Below, piece by piece: positions 8,787 through 17,555 of a stretch of DNA of 64,000 bases. Position numbers and translations under genes: made by a program. The number at the start of each line of letters is the position of its first letter. Positions within the stretch are counted from its first letter, which is position 1. The stretch covers positions 1,364,001 to 1,428,000 of the forward strand of contig NZ_SRLC01000001.1 of assembly GCF_004765605.1 (NCBI RefSeq), in the 5' to 3' direction. The DNA comes from Hymenobacter aquaticus (lineage in GTDB: Bacteria > Bacteroidota > Bacteroidia > Cytophagales > Hymenobacteraceae). The notes below the pieces were generated by a model. It saw only the letters and a list, made by a program, of their open reading frames with translations, was not told the origin of the DNA and did no database searches.

Positions 8787-9011
8787 ATGGATTTCTCTAA
8801 GCTCTACCGCCCCAGCGCCCTGAACAGCTACCAGTTTATTGCCGTCACGGGCCTGCTAATGAGCGGCGCGGCCCACCTGATTCTGCATTATTTCGTGCAC
8901 CGCATGCCCGAGGGCTTTAGCTGGCTGTACCTGTGCTGGGCGGCTCTCTACGTGGTGGGCTCCCTGCTCAACCTGTTTGGCAAGCCCAACAGCGGGCATC
9001 ATCACCATTAG
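8787..9011 (+). CDS. Tiny two-span membrane protein
   Basis: Encodes 74 residues with two membrane segments (YQFIAVTGLLMSGAAHLILHY region and LYLCWAALYVVGSLLNLFG) and a His-rich tail ending GHHHH. It lies 101 bp after the FAD oxidoreductase and 107 bp before the 4Fe-4S protein, all on the same strand, so it is probably a small subunit of the same membrane complex. Histidines at the membrane face could bind metal or heme, but this is a guess. No known family recognised. Confidence 0.75.
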   Translation: MDFSKLYRPSALNSYQFIAVTGLLMSGAAHLILHYFVHRMPEGFSWLYLCWAALYVVGSLLNLFGKPNSGHHHH

Positions 9012-9118
9012 GCCGGATTAATTATAGGGGCACTGCTAGGGGCTCCCGGGCAGAAACCCTATATTTCTGCTTTGCTTCTGCTTTCTGCCCTGCCTGCCCC
9101 ACTCTCCGCTGTTCTCTC

Positions 9119-10507
9119 ATGTCTTCCTCTTTTGCTGCCGGGCCTAGTCTGGCGCTGGCGCAGCCGCCCCTAGCCGATCCGTCGGCCGCTGAAAAAGGCT
9201 CGCTGGCCGCCGTGGGCCTGGGGCTCCTGGCCGTGCTGGTCGCCGCCTTCGACGCCGACGCCGCCCGGGCCCGCCTGAGCCTCTACGCGGCCCTGGCCCT
9301 GCTCAGCGGTGGCACGCTGGCCTGGAGCTGGCTGAAATTTGGCCGCCGCCCCGCCGGCGTGCAGCACCACAACCTCTGGCGGCGCGGCAGCACCAGCCGC
9401 GGGGCCGTGGCCTGGGTAACGGCCGTGGTGCTGACGGGCTTTTACGTGCTGCTCTACTGGTTTAGCGCCCCCAACGACCAGGGCAACTTCGGCCTGCTCA
9501 ATGGCCTGGTGCATGCCCTGGACCCGTTCAGCCAGGCCCTGCGTGCCCACCCGGCCGACCAATGGTTTCTGTACGGCACCTTCTACACGCTGGCCATTCT
9601 GCTGATGGGCGGCCGGGCGCTGTGGAAATACCGCCACTCGCGCTACCAGCTGATCCGGACCGGCTCGGTGATGTTCTTTCAGCTGGGCTTTGCCTTTCTG
9701 CTGCCCGGCATCCTGCAGTTTTTTCAGCAGCCCGAGTTCTATTTCACCTACTTCTGGCCCCTGAAGTACGATTACCTGCTGCCGGGCACGGTCGACTACC
9801 TGGTGCAGAACGGGCAGGCGCTGGGCGTCTTTATGGTATTTTGGGGCGCGGTAATGGCCCTGGTGGCCACGCCGGTGCTCACCTACTTTTACGGCAAGCG
9901 CTGGTACTGCTCCTGGGTGTGCGGCTGCGGGGGCCTGGCCGAAACCGCCGGTGACCCCTACCGCCAGCTTTCCGACAAAAGTCGCGCGGCCTGGCGCTGG
10001 GAAGTGCGCCTGATCTACCCGATTCTGGGCCTGATACTCCTCGTGACGGTGGCTATGTGGCTGAATTACGTGCTGCACGGGGCTATTCTGGGCAGCGTGG
10101 CCGACGGGCTCTACCGGTTCTACGGCTTCGTGATTGGGGCCGTGTTTTCGGGCGTGGTCGGGGTGGGCTTCTACCCCCTGATGGGTAGCCGGGTGTGGTG
10201 CCGCTTCGGCTGCCCGATGGCGGCGTACCTGGGCCTGCTGCAAAAGCATTTTTCCCGCTTCCGCATCAGCACCAACGGCGGGCAGTGCATTAGCTGCGGC
10301 AACTGCTCGAACGTGTGCGAGATGGGCATCGACGTGAAGCAGTACGCCCAGCGCGGCGAGCCGATCATCCGGGCGTCGTGCGTGGGCTGTGGCCTGTGCA
10401 GCACGGCCTGCCCGCGCGGGGTGCTCAACCTGGAAAACGGCCCGCGCGAAGGGCGCTACCAGGGTTCTTCCTTTATTCACGCAGACAGCCTGCGGATCTT
10501 ATCTTAG
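9119..10507 (+). CDS. Membrane 4Fe-4S electron-transfer protein, NapH/NosR/CcoG-like
   Basis: Encodes 462 residues from the ATG at 9119. The N-terminal two thirds hold about seven to eight membrane spans. Two Cys pairs at membrane edges, YCSWVCGCGG (Cys264, 268, 270) and WCRFGCPMAA (Cys361, 365), match the CxxxC motifs of NapH and NosR. The C-terminus carries two ferredoxin clusters: CISCGNCSNVC (Cys390, 393, 396, 400) and CVGCGLCSTACPRG (Cys421, 424, 427, 431). Such proteins pass electrons across or along the inner membrane between quinol and soluble partners. Its companions here are an FAD/NAD(P) enzyme upstream and a lipoprotein 5 bp downstream. The respiratory target is not identifiable. 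Confidence 0.9.
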   Translation: MSSSFAAGPSLALAQPPLADPSAAEKGSLAAVGLGLLAVLVAAFDADAARARLSLYAALALLSGGTLAWSWLKFGRRPAGVQHHNLWRRGSTSRGAVAWVTAVVLTGFYVLLYWFSAPNDQGNFGLLNGLVHALDPFSQALRAHPADQWFLYGTFYTLAILLMGGRALWKYRHSRYQLIRTGSVMFFQLGFAFLLPGILQFFQQPEFYFTYFWPLKYDYLLPGTVDYLVQNGQALGVFMVFWGAVMALVATPVLTYFYGKRWYCSWVCGCGGLAETAGDPYRQLSDKSRAAWRWEVRLIYPILGLILLVTVAMWLNYVLHGAILGSVADGLYRFYGFVIGAVFSGVVGVGFYPLMGSRVWCRFGCPMAAYLGLLQKHFSRFRISTNGGQCISCGNCSNVCEMGIDVKQYAQRGEPIIRASCVGCGLCSTACPRGVLNLENGPREGRYQGSSFIHADSLRILS

Positions 10508-10512
10508 CCGTT

Positions 10513-11715
10513 ATGCGCCTCTCGGGTTGTGGTCGGTTGATTGCTTTACTAGTCGTAAGCGGGCTTTCGGCCTGCCAGACTGCTTTTATTCGCTATGAGT
10601 TTCCCGGGCGCGGCAGCGTGCCCACCAGCGCGCGGCCGGGCACCCGCAGCGCCCAGACCGGCGTGCCGATCCGCTACTGGCACGCGGAGGCGGAGCGGGT
10701 GGCCGCGGTGCGGGAAGACGCCCAACCCCTGGCCCTGGTGACGCCGGCCATCCGGCCCAGTGCACCCTACCAGGGCTTCTCCGACGCCCGCGTGGTGGGC
10801 CTGCGCTTTGCCGCCGACACGGCTACCGTGGCCTTGGCCCGACTGCGGGCCTTGCCCCTGCCCAGCCCCAAGATTCAGCAGGCGGAAGACGAAGGCGTGG
10901 TGCCGCCCGGCGTGGTTTGGGTCGGGGACCGGTTCCAGATGGACGAGGTGGAAGTGCCCAACGTGGAGTGGCAGACGTTTCTGCGCTGCCTGGAAAAAAC
11001 CAAGCCGGCCGCCGAAATCAGCCTCTACCTCCCCGATTCGACGGTGCAGCCGGTGCGGGGCTACTTCACCAACCCGTTTTACCGCCTCTACCCGGTGGTG
11101 GGCATCAGCTACGAGCAGGTGCTGGAGTACTGCCGCTGGCGCAGCCGCAGCGTGACGCGCCAGCTGAACGAAGCCCGCGGCATCGGCAGCCCCCGCGACC
11201 CGAACTACGTGCGCGTCACGTACCGGCTGCCCACCGAGGCCGAATGGGAGTTTGCGGCCCATTACGGCACCAAGCTGCCCTATGCCTACGAGGTAGCCGT
11301 GGCGGAAATAAAGGTAAATCCCAAGGCCGCCGACTACCTGCGCCAACGCTCGGGCAGCAGCAACACCACGGCCCAGATTCGGCGCGACATTCAGGCTTTC
11401 AACCGCCAACGCTCGGAGCTGGTGATGTTTAACTGCCGCCGGGAAGCGCCGTACTTCCTGGCCGCCTCCACCCCGAGCTACGTGTACGACCTGCCCGTGA
11501 ATGGGCTGGGCCTCTACCACATGACCGGCAACGTGGCCGAGCTGGTGCAGGAACAGGGCATCACGAAAGGCGGCAGCTACCAGGACCGGCTGACGGAGTG
11601 CGCCATCCGGGAGTGCGGCACCTACCAGGGCCCGGCCGCCCACATCGGCTTCCGGGCCGTCTGCGACATTGAGTTTCCGAACCAAGCCCCGCTGGCTACC
11701 TCGCGCAAGCCGTAG
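10513..11715 (+). CDS. SUMF1/FGE-fold lipoprotein, probably non-catalytic
   Basis: Encodes 400 residues. A lipoprotein signal ends at VSGLSAC. The C-terminal half is a formylglycine-generating-enzyme (SUMF1) fold: MDEVEVPNVEWQTFLR, TYRLPTEAEWEFAA, HMTGNVAELVQE, KGGSY and HIGFRAV. In true FGE enzymes GGSF is followed by a Cys pair that activates oxygen; here the sequence is GGSYQDRLTEC, so the first Cys position is Asp and only the second Cys remains. That speaks for a structural role, as in the gliding-motility lipoproteins GldJ and GldK. The start lies 5 bp after the 4Fe-4S gene, so translation is likely coupled and the protein may be the periplasmic part of that redox system. Confidence 0.87.
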   Translation: MRLSGCGRLIALLVVSGLSACQTAFIRYEFPGRGSVPTSARPGTRSAQTGVPIRYWHAEAERVAAVREDAQPLALVTPAIRPSAPYQGFSDARVVGLRFAADTATVALARLRALPLPSPKIQQAEDEGVVPPGVVWVGDRFQMDEVEVPNVEWQTFLRCLEKTKPAAEISLYLPDSTVQPVRGYFTNPFYRLYPVVGISYEQVLEYCRWRSRSVTRQLNEARGIGSPRDPNYVRVTYRLPTEAEWEFAAHYGTKLPYAYEVAVAEIKVNPKAADYLRQRSGSSNTTAQIRRDIQAFNRQRSELVMFNCRREAPYFLAASTPSYVYDLPVNGLGLYHMTGNVAELVQEQGITKGGSYQDRLTECAIRECGTYQGPAAHIGFRAVCDIEFPNQAPLATSRKP

Positions 11716-11741
11716 TAAGCCGGCCGCCTTGCGCCACCAGC

Positions 11742-12731
11742 TTACTTAATAAACGCCAGCAGCGCCTCCCGAAACCGGGCAAAAGCCTCCAGGTGCGGAA
11801 TGTGGCCGACGTTATCTAGGGCCACGAGCTTGGCGCCCTTGATCTGGGCGGCGGTGCGGCGGCCCAGCGCCGGATACTGGCCCAGCGAGGCCAGCACTTT
11901 GGGGTCTTTTACCAGGCCCTTGCCCACCACCGTGCGGTCGGCCTGCCCGATGATGAGCAGCGTGGGCACCAGCACCCGGCCGAACTCGTAGCTGACCGGC
12001 TGCTGGTAGATCATGTCGAAGGTCAGGGCGTTGGCGCGGGCCACGCGGGCAAAGTCCGGGCTTTTGGTTTGGGCCGCCAGGGGCAGCAGCCACTCGTCGT
12101 GGGCTTTGGGGTAGCCGCCAGGGTAGTAGGTAGCGTGGTACTTGCGGATGCTTGCCTCGGTGCTGTTGCGCTCCGTGGCCTCGGCCTGGTCAATGGGCTG
12201 GAAGGGCACGCCCACGCGGTAGTCTTCCAGGCCAATGGGGTTTTCGAGCACCAGCTTGTCCGTCGTTTCGGGGTAAAGCAGGGCAAAGCGGGTGGCCAGC
12301 ATGCCGCCCATGCTGTGGCCCACCACCACCGCCTTTTTCACGCCCAGCGTGTCGAGCAGGCGCTTGGTGTTGCGGGCCAGCTGGTGAAACGAATAATGCA
12401 GATCGGGCTTATCGGATTTACCGAAGCCGATTTGGTCGGGTACTACCACGCGGAACCCGGCCCCGGTCAGCGCCTTGATGGTTTCGCGCCAGTACGCGCC
12501 GAAGAAGTTTTTGCCGTGGAGCAGCACCACCGTGCGCCCGTTGGCCGGGGCCGCGGCGGGCACGTCCATGTAGGCCATGCGCAGGGCCTGGCCTTCGAGC
12601 CGCAGGGGCAGGTACTTGACGGCAAACGGGTACTCGTAGCCGTCGAGCGTGGCGTTGAGCACGGGCATTTGGGCACGGCCGGAATACGCCAGCAGCACCG
12701 CCAGCAGCAAGCAAGAGAAGAAGCGAAACAT
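11742..12731 (-). CDS. Secreted alpha/beta hydrolase
   Basis: Encodes 329 residues from the ATG at 12731, chosen because it begins a signal peptide (MFRFFSCLLLAVLLAYSGRA). The fold signature is clear: oxyanion region VVLLHGKNFFGAYWR, nucleophile elbow GHSMGGM (Ser in GHSMG), acid in IIGQADRTV and catalytic His in DNVGHIPHLEA. The sequence fits the epoxide hydrolase/haloperoxidase branch, usual length. It acts outside the cytoplasm; the substrate is unknown. It is the last gene of a likely minus-strand unit with the Sm-like protein and the peroxiredoxin, 56 bp after the former. Confidence 0.9.
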   Translation of the reverse strand: MFRFFSCLLLAVLLAYSGRAQMPVLNATLDGYEYPFAVKYLPLRLEGQALRMAYMDVPAAAPANGRTVVLLHGKNFFGAYWRETIKALTGAGFRVVVPDQIGFGKSDKPDLHYSFHQLARNTKRLLDTLGVKKAVVVGHSMGGMLATRFALLYPETTDKLVLENPIGLEDYRVGVPFQPIDQAEATERNSTEASIRKYHATYYPGGYPKAHDEWLLPLAAQTKSPDFARVARANALTFDMIYQQPVSYEFGRVLVPTLLIIGQADRTVVGKGLVKDPKVLASLGQYPALGRRTAAQIKGAKLVALDNVGHIPHLEAFARFREALLAFIK

Positions 12732-12787
12732 GGGCAAGCAGGTAAGTACGTTTCCTGCGTTACGCAAAACCGGGTAGCCCGGCTGCG

Positions 12788-13357
12788 CTACAGCTCTTCC
12801 GCCTTGCTGGCCGCCCCGCGCTGCTTGAGCAGCAGCTCAATCGTGCGCGTGTCCTCGTTGCTCCACACCACGTTGGCCACGCTGTCCACGTCCAGCACGC
12901 TGTGGCCGTCGGCTTCGGCAAACTGGGTGTATACTTCCAGCAGCAGCTCGTCCTCGGTCAGGCGGGCCACGAAGCCGTAGAAGCTGGTTTCGGAGTGGGT
13001 TTCCACCTGAATCAGCTGGTGTACTTCGTGGGCGTGTTGCAGCAGGGCCACCATACTCAGGTTCTCGTCGGTCATACCGTCGGGGGTAGCGGGCAGGCCG
13101 TACACCACTTCCGGGTTGTGCTCCTTGAACTCAATCAGGCGCACGTACCGGTCGTCGAAATGCACCTGGGATACGGCGTGCATCTGGATGGTTTGCACGC
13201 CCGTGGGCAGGCCCTGGCGCGTGATGGTGCGCAACAGCAGCAGCTCGGCATTGTGGCTGAGCACGTACCCCAGAAACATTGGCCCCCCGGTCTGGACGGC
13301 CACTACGCGCCGGCCGCGCTGCGCGCGCAGCAGCATATCCGTTAACAAAGCTCCCAT
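12788..13357 (-). CDS. Hypothetical protein with two Sm-like halves
   Basis: Encodes 189 residues. The two halves look like copies of one beta-rich unit: RRVVAVQTGGPMFLGYVLSH ... RYVRLIE and LIQVETHSETSFYGFVARLT ... DTRTIE. Each has a strand of type VxVxT, a central GYV or GFV turn, an acidic-leucine strand (ELLLL, ELLLEV), a G-containing loop and a closing strand. This order resembles Sm/LSm barrels, but the match is by eye. No signal peptide, so cytosolic. It starts 11 bp after the peroxiredoxin stop and is likely co-transcribed with it. Function unknown; RNA binding would be the first idea if the fold holds. Confidence 0.75.
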   Translation of the reverse strand: MGALLTDMLLRAQRGRRVVAVQTGGPMFLGYVLSHNAELLLLRTITRQGLPTGVQTIQMHAVSQVHFDDRYVRLIEFKEHNPEVVYGLPATPDGMTDENLSMVALLQHAHEVHQLIQVETHSETSFYGFVARLTEDELLLEVYTQFAEADGHSVLDVDSVANVVWSNEDTRTIELLLKQRGAASKAEEL

Positions 13358-13368
13358 ACGATTAATCT

Positions 13369-13827
13369 CTATTTATCTAACCCCTGCAGTACTTCCTTGG
13401 CCGTGCTGACGTGGTCGGTGGCGCGGTTCAGGGAGTCGAAGATATATTGAATAACCCCGTTTTTATCAATAACGAAAGTCACGCGGCCGGGCAGCACGCC
13501 CAGCAGGGCGCGGGGCACCTGGTAGAGGCGGCGCACCCGCGCGCCCACGTCGGCCAAGAGCGGAAACGGCAGCCGGTGCTTCTGCGTGAACCGCTGGTGC
13601 GAGCGTTCCGTGTCGGAGCTGATGCCCAGCACTTCGGCCCCGAGGTCCAGGAAGTCCGCGTACTGGTCGCGGAAAGAGCAGGCCTGAGCCGTGCAGCCCG
13701 GCGTGTCATCCTTGGGGTAAAAATACAGCACGATGCTGCGCTTGCCCTGCTGCTCGGAAAGGCGAAACGTGGTGCCGGTCGTGGTTTTAAGCGTGAAATC
13801 GGGGGCTGGGTCGCCAACGTGAAGCAT
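13369..13827 (-). CDS. bcp: Peroxiredoxin, BCP/PrxQ type
   Basis: Encodes 152 residues, the normal PrxQ length. The active-site segment YPKDDTPGCTAQACSFRD holds the peroxidatic Cys45 and a resolving Cys50 five residues on, which marks the alpha-helical two-Cys PrxQ class. It reduces hydrogen peroxide and organic peroxides in the cytosol using thioredoxin. It leads a short minus-strand unit with the Sm-like protein and the secreted hydrolase. A thioredoxin-fold protein is encoded elsewhere in the window (24961-25317) but not linked. Confidence 0.93.
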   Translation of the reverse strand: MLHVGDPAPDFTLKTTTGTTFRLSEQQGKRSIVLYFYPKDDTPGCTAQACSFRDQYADFLDLGAEVLGISSDTERSHQRFTQKHRLPFPLLADVGARVRRLYQVPRALLGVLPGRVTFVIDKNGVIQYIFDSLNRATDHVSTAKEVLQGLDK

Positions 13828-13982
13828 AATTGAATGAGTGAGGTCGGATACGAAAACGAGCCGGAACCGCGCCGGGCGCGTACCGAAGCTGGACCGTTAA
13901 ACGGATAACCCTGCCAATGGTGCATCTTTGCGGACTCATTTACCGCTGCTGCCCGCCTCCGGGGCAGTTTCCTTTTGCCTCC

Positions 13983-14693
13983 ATGCCCGATTTGCCCGCC
14001 GTCCCGCGTATTCACGTCATCATCCCGGCCTACAACGAAGAACAGTCCATTGGCCTGGTGCTGGCCGAAATTCCGGCGGGCCTGGTGAGCGAGGTTATCG
14101 TGGTCGATAACAACTCGCGCGACAACACCGGGGCCGTGGCCCGGGCGGGCGGGGCCACGGTGCTGCGCGAAAACCGGCCCGGCTACGGCCACGCCTGCCT
14201 CTGCGGCATGGCCTACAGCTACGGCCGCCCCCTGGCCGAGCAGCCCGACATCATCGTCTTTCTCGACGGCGACCATTCCGACTACCCCGCCGACCTGCCG
14301 GCCGTGCTGGCTCCCCTGCTGCGCGGCCAGGCCGATATGGTCATTGGCTCCCGCGCGTTGGGCGAGCGGGAAAGCGGCTCGATGCTGCCCCAGCAGATTT
14401 TCGGCAACTGGCTGGCTACTACCCTGCTGCGCTGGCTCTACCGGGTGCGCTACACCGACCTGGGCCCTTTCCGGGCTATCCGGGCCGAGGCGCTGCGCAA
14501 TCTGGGCATGCGGGATACCACGTATGGCTGGACGGTGGAAATGCAGCTCAAGGCCGCCAAGCAGCGCCTGCGCACCCAGGAAGTGCCCGTGCGCTACCGC
14601 CGCCGCATCGGCGTCTCGAAGGTGTCGGGCACGGTGAAGGGTACGCTCGGGGCCGGCTACAAGATTTTGTGGACGATTTTCAAGTATTGGTAG
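13983..14693 (+). CDS. DPM1-like family 2 glycosyltransferase
   Basis: Encodes 236 residues from the ATG at 13983, which puts the GT2 start VIIPAYNEEQSIGLVL near the N-terminus; an upstream in-frame ATG would add 22 Cys/Pro-rich residues. Nucleotide-sugar binding is shown by VVDNNSRDNT and FLDGDHSDYP (the DxD-like DGD). No C-terminal membrane pair is present, so it resembles the compact dolichol/polyprenyl-phosphate mannose synthase type. It heads three genes for glycan building (a cellulose-synthase-like enzyme and a GT-C enzyme follow), which suggests it makes a polyprenyl-phosphate sugar used by the GT-C protein. Donor sugar not determined. Confidence 0.9.
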   Translation: MPDLPAVPRIHVIIPAYNEEQSIGLVLAEIPAGLVSEVIVVDNNSRDNTGAVARAGGATVLRENRPGYGHACLCGMAYSYGRPLAEQPDIIVFLDGDHSDYPADLPAVLAPLLRGQADMVIGSRALGERESGSMLPQQIFGNWLATTLLRWLYRVRYTDLGPFRAIRAEALRNLGMRDTTYGWTVEMQLKAAKQRLRTQEVPVRYRRRIGVSKVSGTVKGTLGAGYKILWTIFKYW

Positions 14694-14742
14694 CCTATTC
14701 CGGCCTGGCTGTGTTCTTATTTCTGTTGCCCTGCTTGCGTTG

Positions 14743-16206
14743 ATGAAAGAGCTGGAAATTCTGCTGCTGGCCCTCTATGGCCTCTGTCTGCTCTTCGTGC
14801 TGGGCTTTAGCCTGACCCAGTTTCAGCTTACGCGCCTAGCCCGCCGCGCCTTTGGGCAGCCCCGGCCGGGGCCGCCCCCGCCGCCGCCCGCCGTCTGGCC
14901 CCGCGTTACGGTGCAGCTGCCGCTCTACAACGAGGTATTCGTGGTGGAGCGCATCATCACGGCCGCCGCCCGGCTCGACTACCCCGCCGACCGGCTGCAC
15001 ATTCAGGTGCTCGACGACTCCACCGACGAAACCGTGGCGTTGGCCGCCGCCGCCGTGGCCCGCTTCCGCGCCCAGGGCCTGCGCATCGACCAAGTGCGCC
15101 GCCCCGACCGCACGGGCTACAAAGCCGGGGCCCTGGCCTACGGCCTGACGCAGACCGACGGGGAATTCATTGCCATTTTCGACGCCGACTTCGTGCCGGA
15201 GCCCGATTTTCTGCGCCGCACGGTGCCGTACTTTACCAGCCCCGAAATCGGGGTGGTGCAAACCCGCTGGACCCACCTCAACGAAAACGACTCCCTGCTT
15301 ACCCGGCTCCAGGCCTTTGGGCTGAACGCGCATTTTCTCATCGAGCAGGTGGGCCGGAATCTGGGTGGGCACTTCATCAACTTCAACGGCACCGGGGGCG
15401 TGTGGCGCCGTCAGTGCATCGAGCAGGCCGGGGGCTGGCACGCCGACACCCTCACCGAAGACCTGGACCTGAGCTACCGGGCGCAGCTGGGCCCGTGGCG
15501 CTTTGTGTACCTGCCCCAGGTGCAGGCCCCCGCCGAGCTGCCCGCCACCCTCGACGCGCTGAAGTCGCAGCAGTACCGCTGGACCAAGGGCGCCGCCGAA
15601 ACGGCCCGCAAGCACCTGGGTGCCGTACTTCGGTCGGGCAAGAGCTTCAGTACCAAGCTGCACGCGGTATTTCACCTGCTCAACAGCACCGTGTTCGTGG
15701 CTATTCTGGTTATGGCCCTGCTGAGCGTGCCGCTGGTGCTGATCCGGGAGTATGCGTCCGAGTTCCAGCCGGTGTTCCGGCTGGCGGCGGTGTGCGTGCT
15801 GGGCTTTTTGCCCCTCACCTACTACTTCTACACGGCCTGGCGGCTCGACCGGCCCACGGCCCCGGGGTGGCAGTTTGCGCCCCGCTTCCTGCTTTTCCTG
15901 GCCGTGTCGATGGGCCTGTGCCTGCACAACACCCGGGCCGTGCTGGCCGGGCTGGCCCGCCGCCCCACGGCCTTCATCCGGACGCCCAAGATGGGCGCGG
16001 CCCCGGCCGCCGGCCGCCGCTACCGCACCCGCAGCTTCAGCGCCCAGACGGTGCTGGAGGGCCTTCTTACGCTGTATTTCGGGTTTGGCATCGGCCTGGG
16101 CATCTACTTCGGCAGCTACGGCCTGCTCCCGTTCCATAGTTTGCTGGTGCTGGGCTTCGGCACGGTGTTCTACTACTCCGTCCGGCATAACCGCGCGGCC
16201 CTATGA
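14743..16206 (+). CDS. Cellulose-synthase-like membrane glycosyltransferase (GT2)
   Basis: Encodes 487 residues from the ATG at 14743 (a TTG just before it is in phase but not needed). One N-terminal and about four C-terminal membrane spans flank the GT2 domain. The processive signature is complete: QVLDDSTDE, DADF, TEDLDLSYR and QQYRWTKG (the QxxRW motif). Such enzymes polymerise or extend glycans while moving the chain across the inner membrane; glucomannan, ceramide glucoside and exopolysaccharide synthases share this layout. The next gene starts inside the last four bases, ATGA, so they are translationally coupled. Product unknown. Confidence 0.9.
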   Translation: MKELEILLLALYGLCLLFVLGFSLTQFQLTRLARRAFGQPRPGPPPPPPAVWPRVTVQLPLYNEVFVVERIITAAARLDYPADRLHIQVLDDSTDETVALAAAAVARFRAQGLRIDQVRRPDRTGYKAGALAYGLTQTDGEFIAIFDADFVPEPDFLRRTVPYFTSPEIGVVQTRWTHLNENDSLLTRLQAFGLNAHFLIEQVGRNLGGHFINFNGTGGVWRRQCIEQAGGWHADTLTEDLDLSYRAQLGPWRFVYLPQVQAPAELPATLDALKSQQYRWTKGAAETARKHLGAVLRSGKSFSTKLHAVFHLLNSTVFVAILVMALLSVPLVLIREYASEFQPVFRLAAVCVLGFLPLTYYFYTAWRLDRPTAPGWQFAPRFLLFLAVSMGLCLHNTRAVLAGLARRPTAFIRTPKMGAAPAAGRRYRTRSFSAQTVLEGLLTLYFGFGIGLGIYFGSYGLLPFHSLLVLGFGTVFYYSVRHNRAAL

Positions 16207-17555
16207 AACCACGGCTCAGCCCCCGGCAGCTGGCGGCGGGGCTCGGCAGCGCCGCCGCCTATCTGGCCTTAGCCTACTGCACACCCCGGCCCGCGTTTGG
16301 GCAGCTGCTGGCCCTCTACCTGCTGGCCTTCGGGGGCTACGCCCTGCTGGTGCAACAGCCCCCGCGCCTGCGCTACGGCCTGGCCCTGGCCCTGCTTTTC
16401 CGCCTGCTGTGGCTGCCGGCCCTGCCCGCCCTGTCCGACGACTACCACCGCTTCCGCTGGGACGGCGCGCTGGTGGCCGCCGGCCAAAACCCGTACCGGG
16501 CGCGGCCGCAGGAACTGATGGTGCCCGCAGCCCGGGAACAGCGCCTGCCGGGCTTGTCGGCGGCGGCGACGGCCGAGCTGTACGCTGCGCTCAATTCGAA
16601 GCCGTACTATTCCGTGTACCCGCCGCTGTGCCAGGCGGCCTTCGGGGCGGCCAGCGCGCTGTTTCCGACCTCGGCGCGGGGCTTCGTGCTAGTGTTGCGC
16701 CTATTGATTTTGGGGGCCGAAGCCGCTACGGCCGGCCTGCTGCTGGCCATGCTCCGGCGCTTCGGGCAGCCCCCGCGCCGGGCGCTGCTCTACCTGCTCA
16801 ACCCGCTGGTGATTGTGGAGCTGACTGGCAACGTGCACTTCGAGGCCCTGATGATCTGCGGATTGCTGGCGGCTATGTGGGCCCTGGCGCAGGGGCGGCG
16901 GGCATGGTCGGCGGCGGCGCTGGCCGGGGCCGTGGCCACTAAGCTGCTGCCCCTGCTGCTGCTGCCCCTGCTGCTGCGCCGCCTGGGCTGGGCGCGGTGG
17001 CTAAGTTACTCGGCCCTGACAACGCTGGTTTTGCTGGGGCTTTTCGCGCCTTTTTTCTCCCGGGAGCTGGTCAGCAACCTCGGCCAGAGCCTGGAGCTGT
17101 ACTTCCACAAGTTCGAGTTCAACGCTGGCCTCTACTACCTGCTGCGGGCGGTAGGCTACTGGCAAACCGGCTACAACCAGATTGCCCGCTTGGGCACGCT
17201 GCTGGCCGGGGGCACGCTGCTGACCGTGGCCGGAGTAGCGCTGCGCGAAAAGCAGCCCACCTGGGCTTCCCTACCCCGCACCCTGCTCCTCGTCTTCACG
17301 GCCTACTTTGCCCTGGCCACCACCGTGCACCCCTGGTACCTGACGACCCTGGTGGCCCTGAGCGTGTTTAGCCGCTACCGGTACGCGCTGGTGTGGTCGG
17401 CCCTGGTGCCGCTGTCGTACGCGGCCTACCAAACCTCGGCCTACACGGAAAACCTCTGGCTGGTCGGCCTCGAATACGGACTTGTGGCCGGCGTGCTGCT
17501 CTGGGAATTGCGCGTCGCGGGCCGCACGGGTCACGACGCGCAGCCCCGGTTCTAG
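16203..17555 (+). CDS. GT-C polyprenol-dependent glycosyltransferase
   Basis: Encodes 450 residues with about ten or more membrane spans. A large first outer loop carries SDDYHRFRWDG, matching the acidic motif plus WDG of GT-C mannosyltransferases such as the MptA/MptB and PIG-M types. These enzymes take a sugar from a polyprenyl-phosphate donor on the outer side of the membrane. The start overlaps the preceding GT2 gene by 4 bp, and the donor could be supplied by the DPM1-like enzyme at 13983. The stop overlaps that of the convergent gene by 4 bp. The specific sugar is not readable. Confidence 0.83.
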   Translation: MKPRLSPRQLAAGLGSAAAYLALAYCTPRPAFGQLLALYLLAFGGYALLVQQPPRLRYGLALALLFRLLWLPALPALSDDYHRFRWDGALVAAGQNPYRARPQELMVPAAREQRLPGLSAAATAELYAALNSKPYYSVYPPLCQAAFGAASALFPTSARGFVLVLRLLILGAEAATAGLLLAMLRRFGQPPRRALLYLLNPLVIVELTGNVHFEALMICGLLAAMWALAQGRRAWSAAALAGAVATKLLPLLLLPLLLRRLGWARWLSYSALTTLVLLGLFAPFFSRELVSNLGQSLELYFHKFEFNAGLYYLLRAVGYWQTGYNQIARLGTLLAGGTLLTVAGVALREKQPTWASLPRTLLLVFTAYFALATTVHPWYLTTLVALSVFSRYRYALVWSALVPLSYAAYQTSAYTENLWLVGLEYGLVAGVLLWELRVAGRTGHDAQPRF

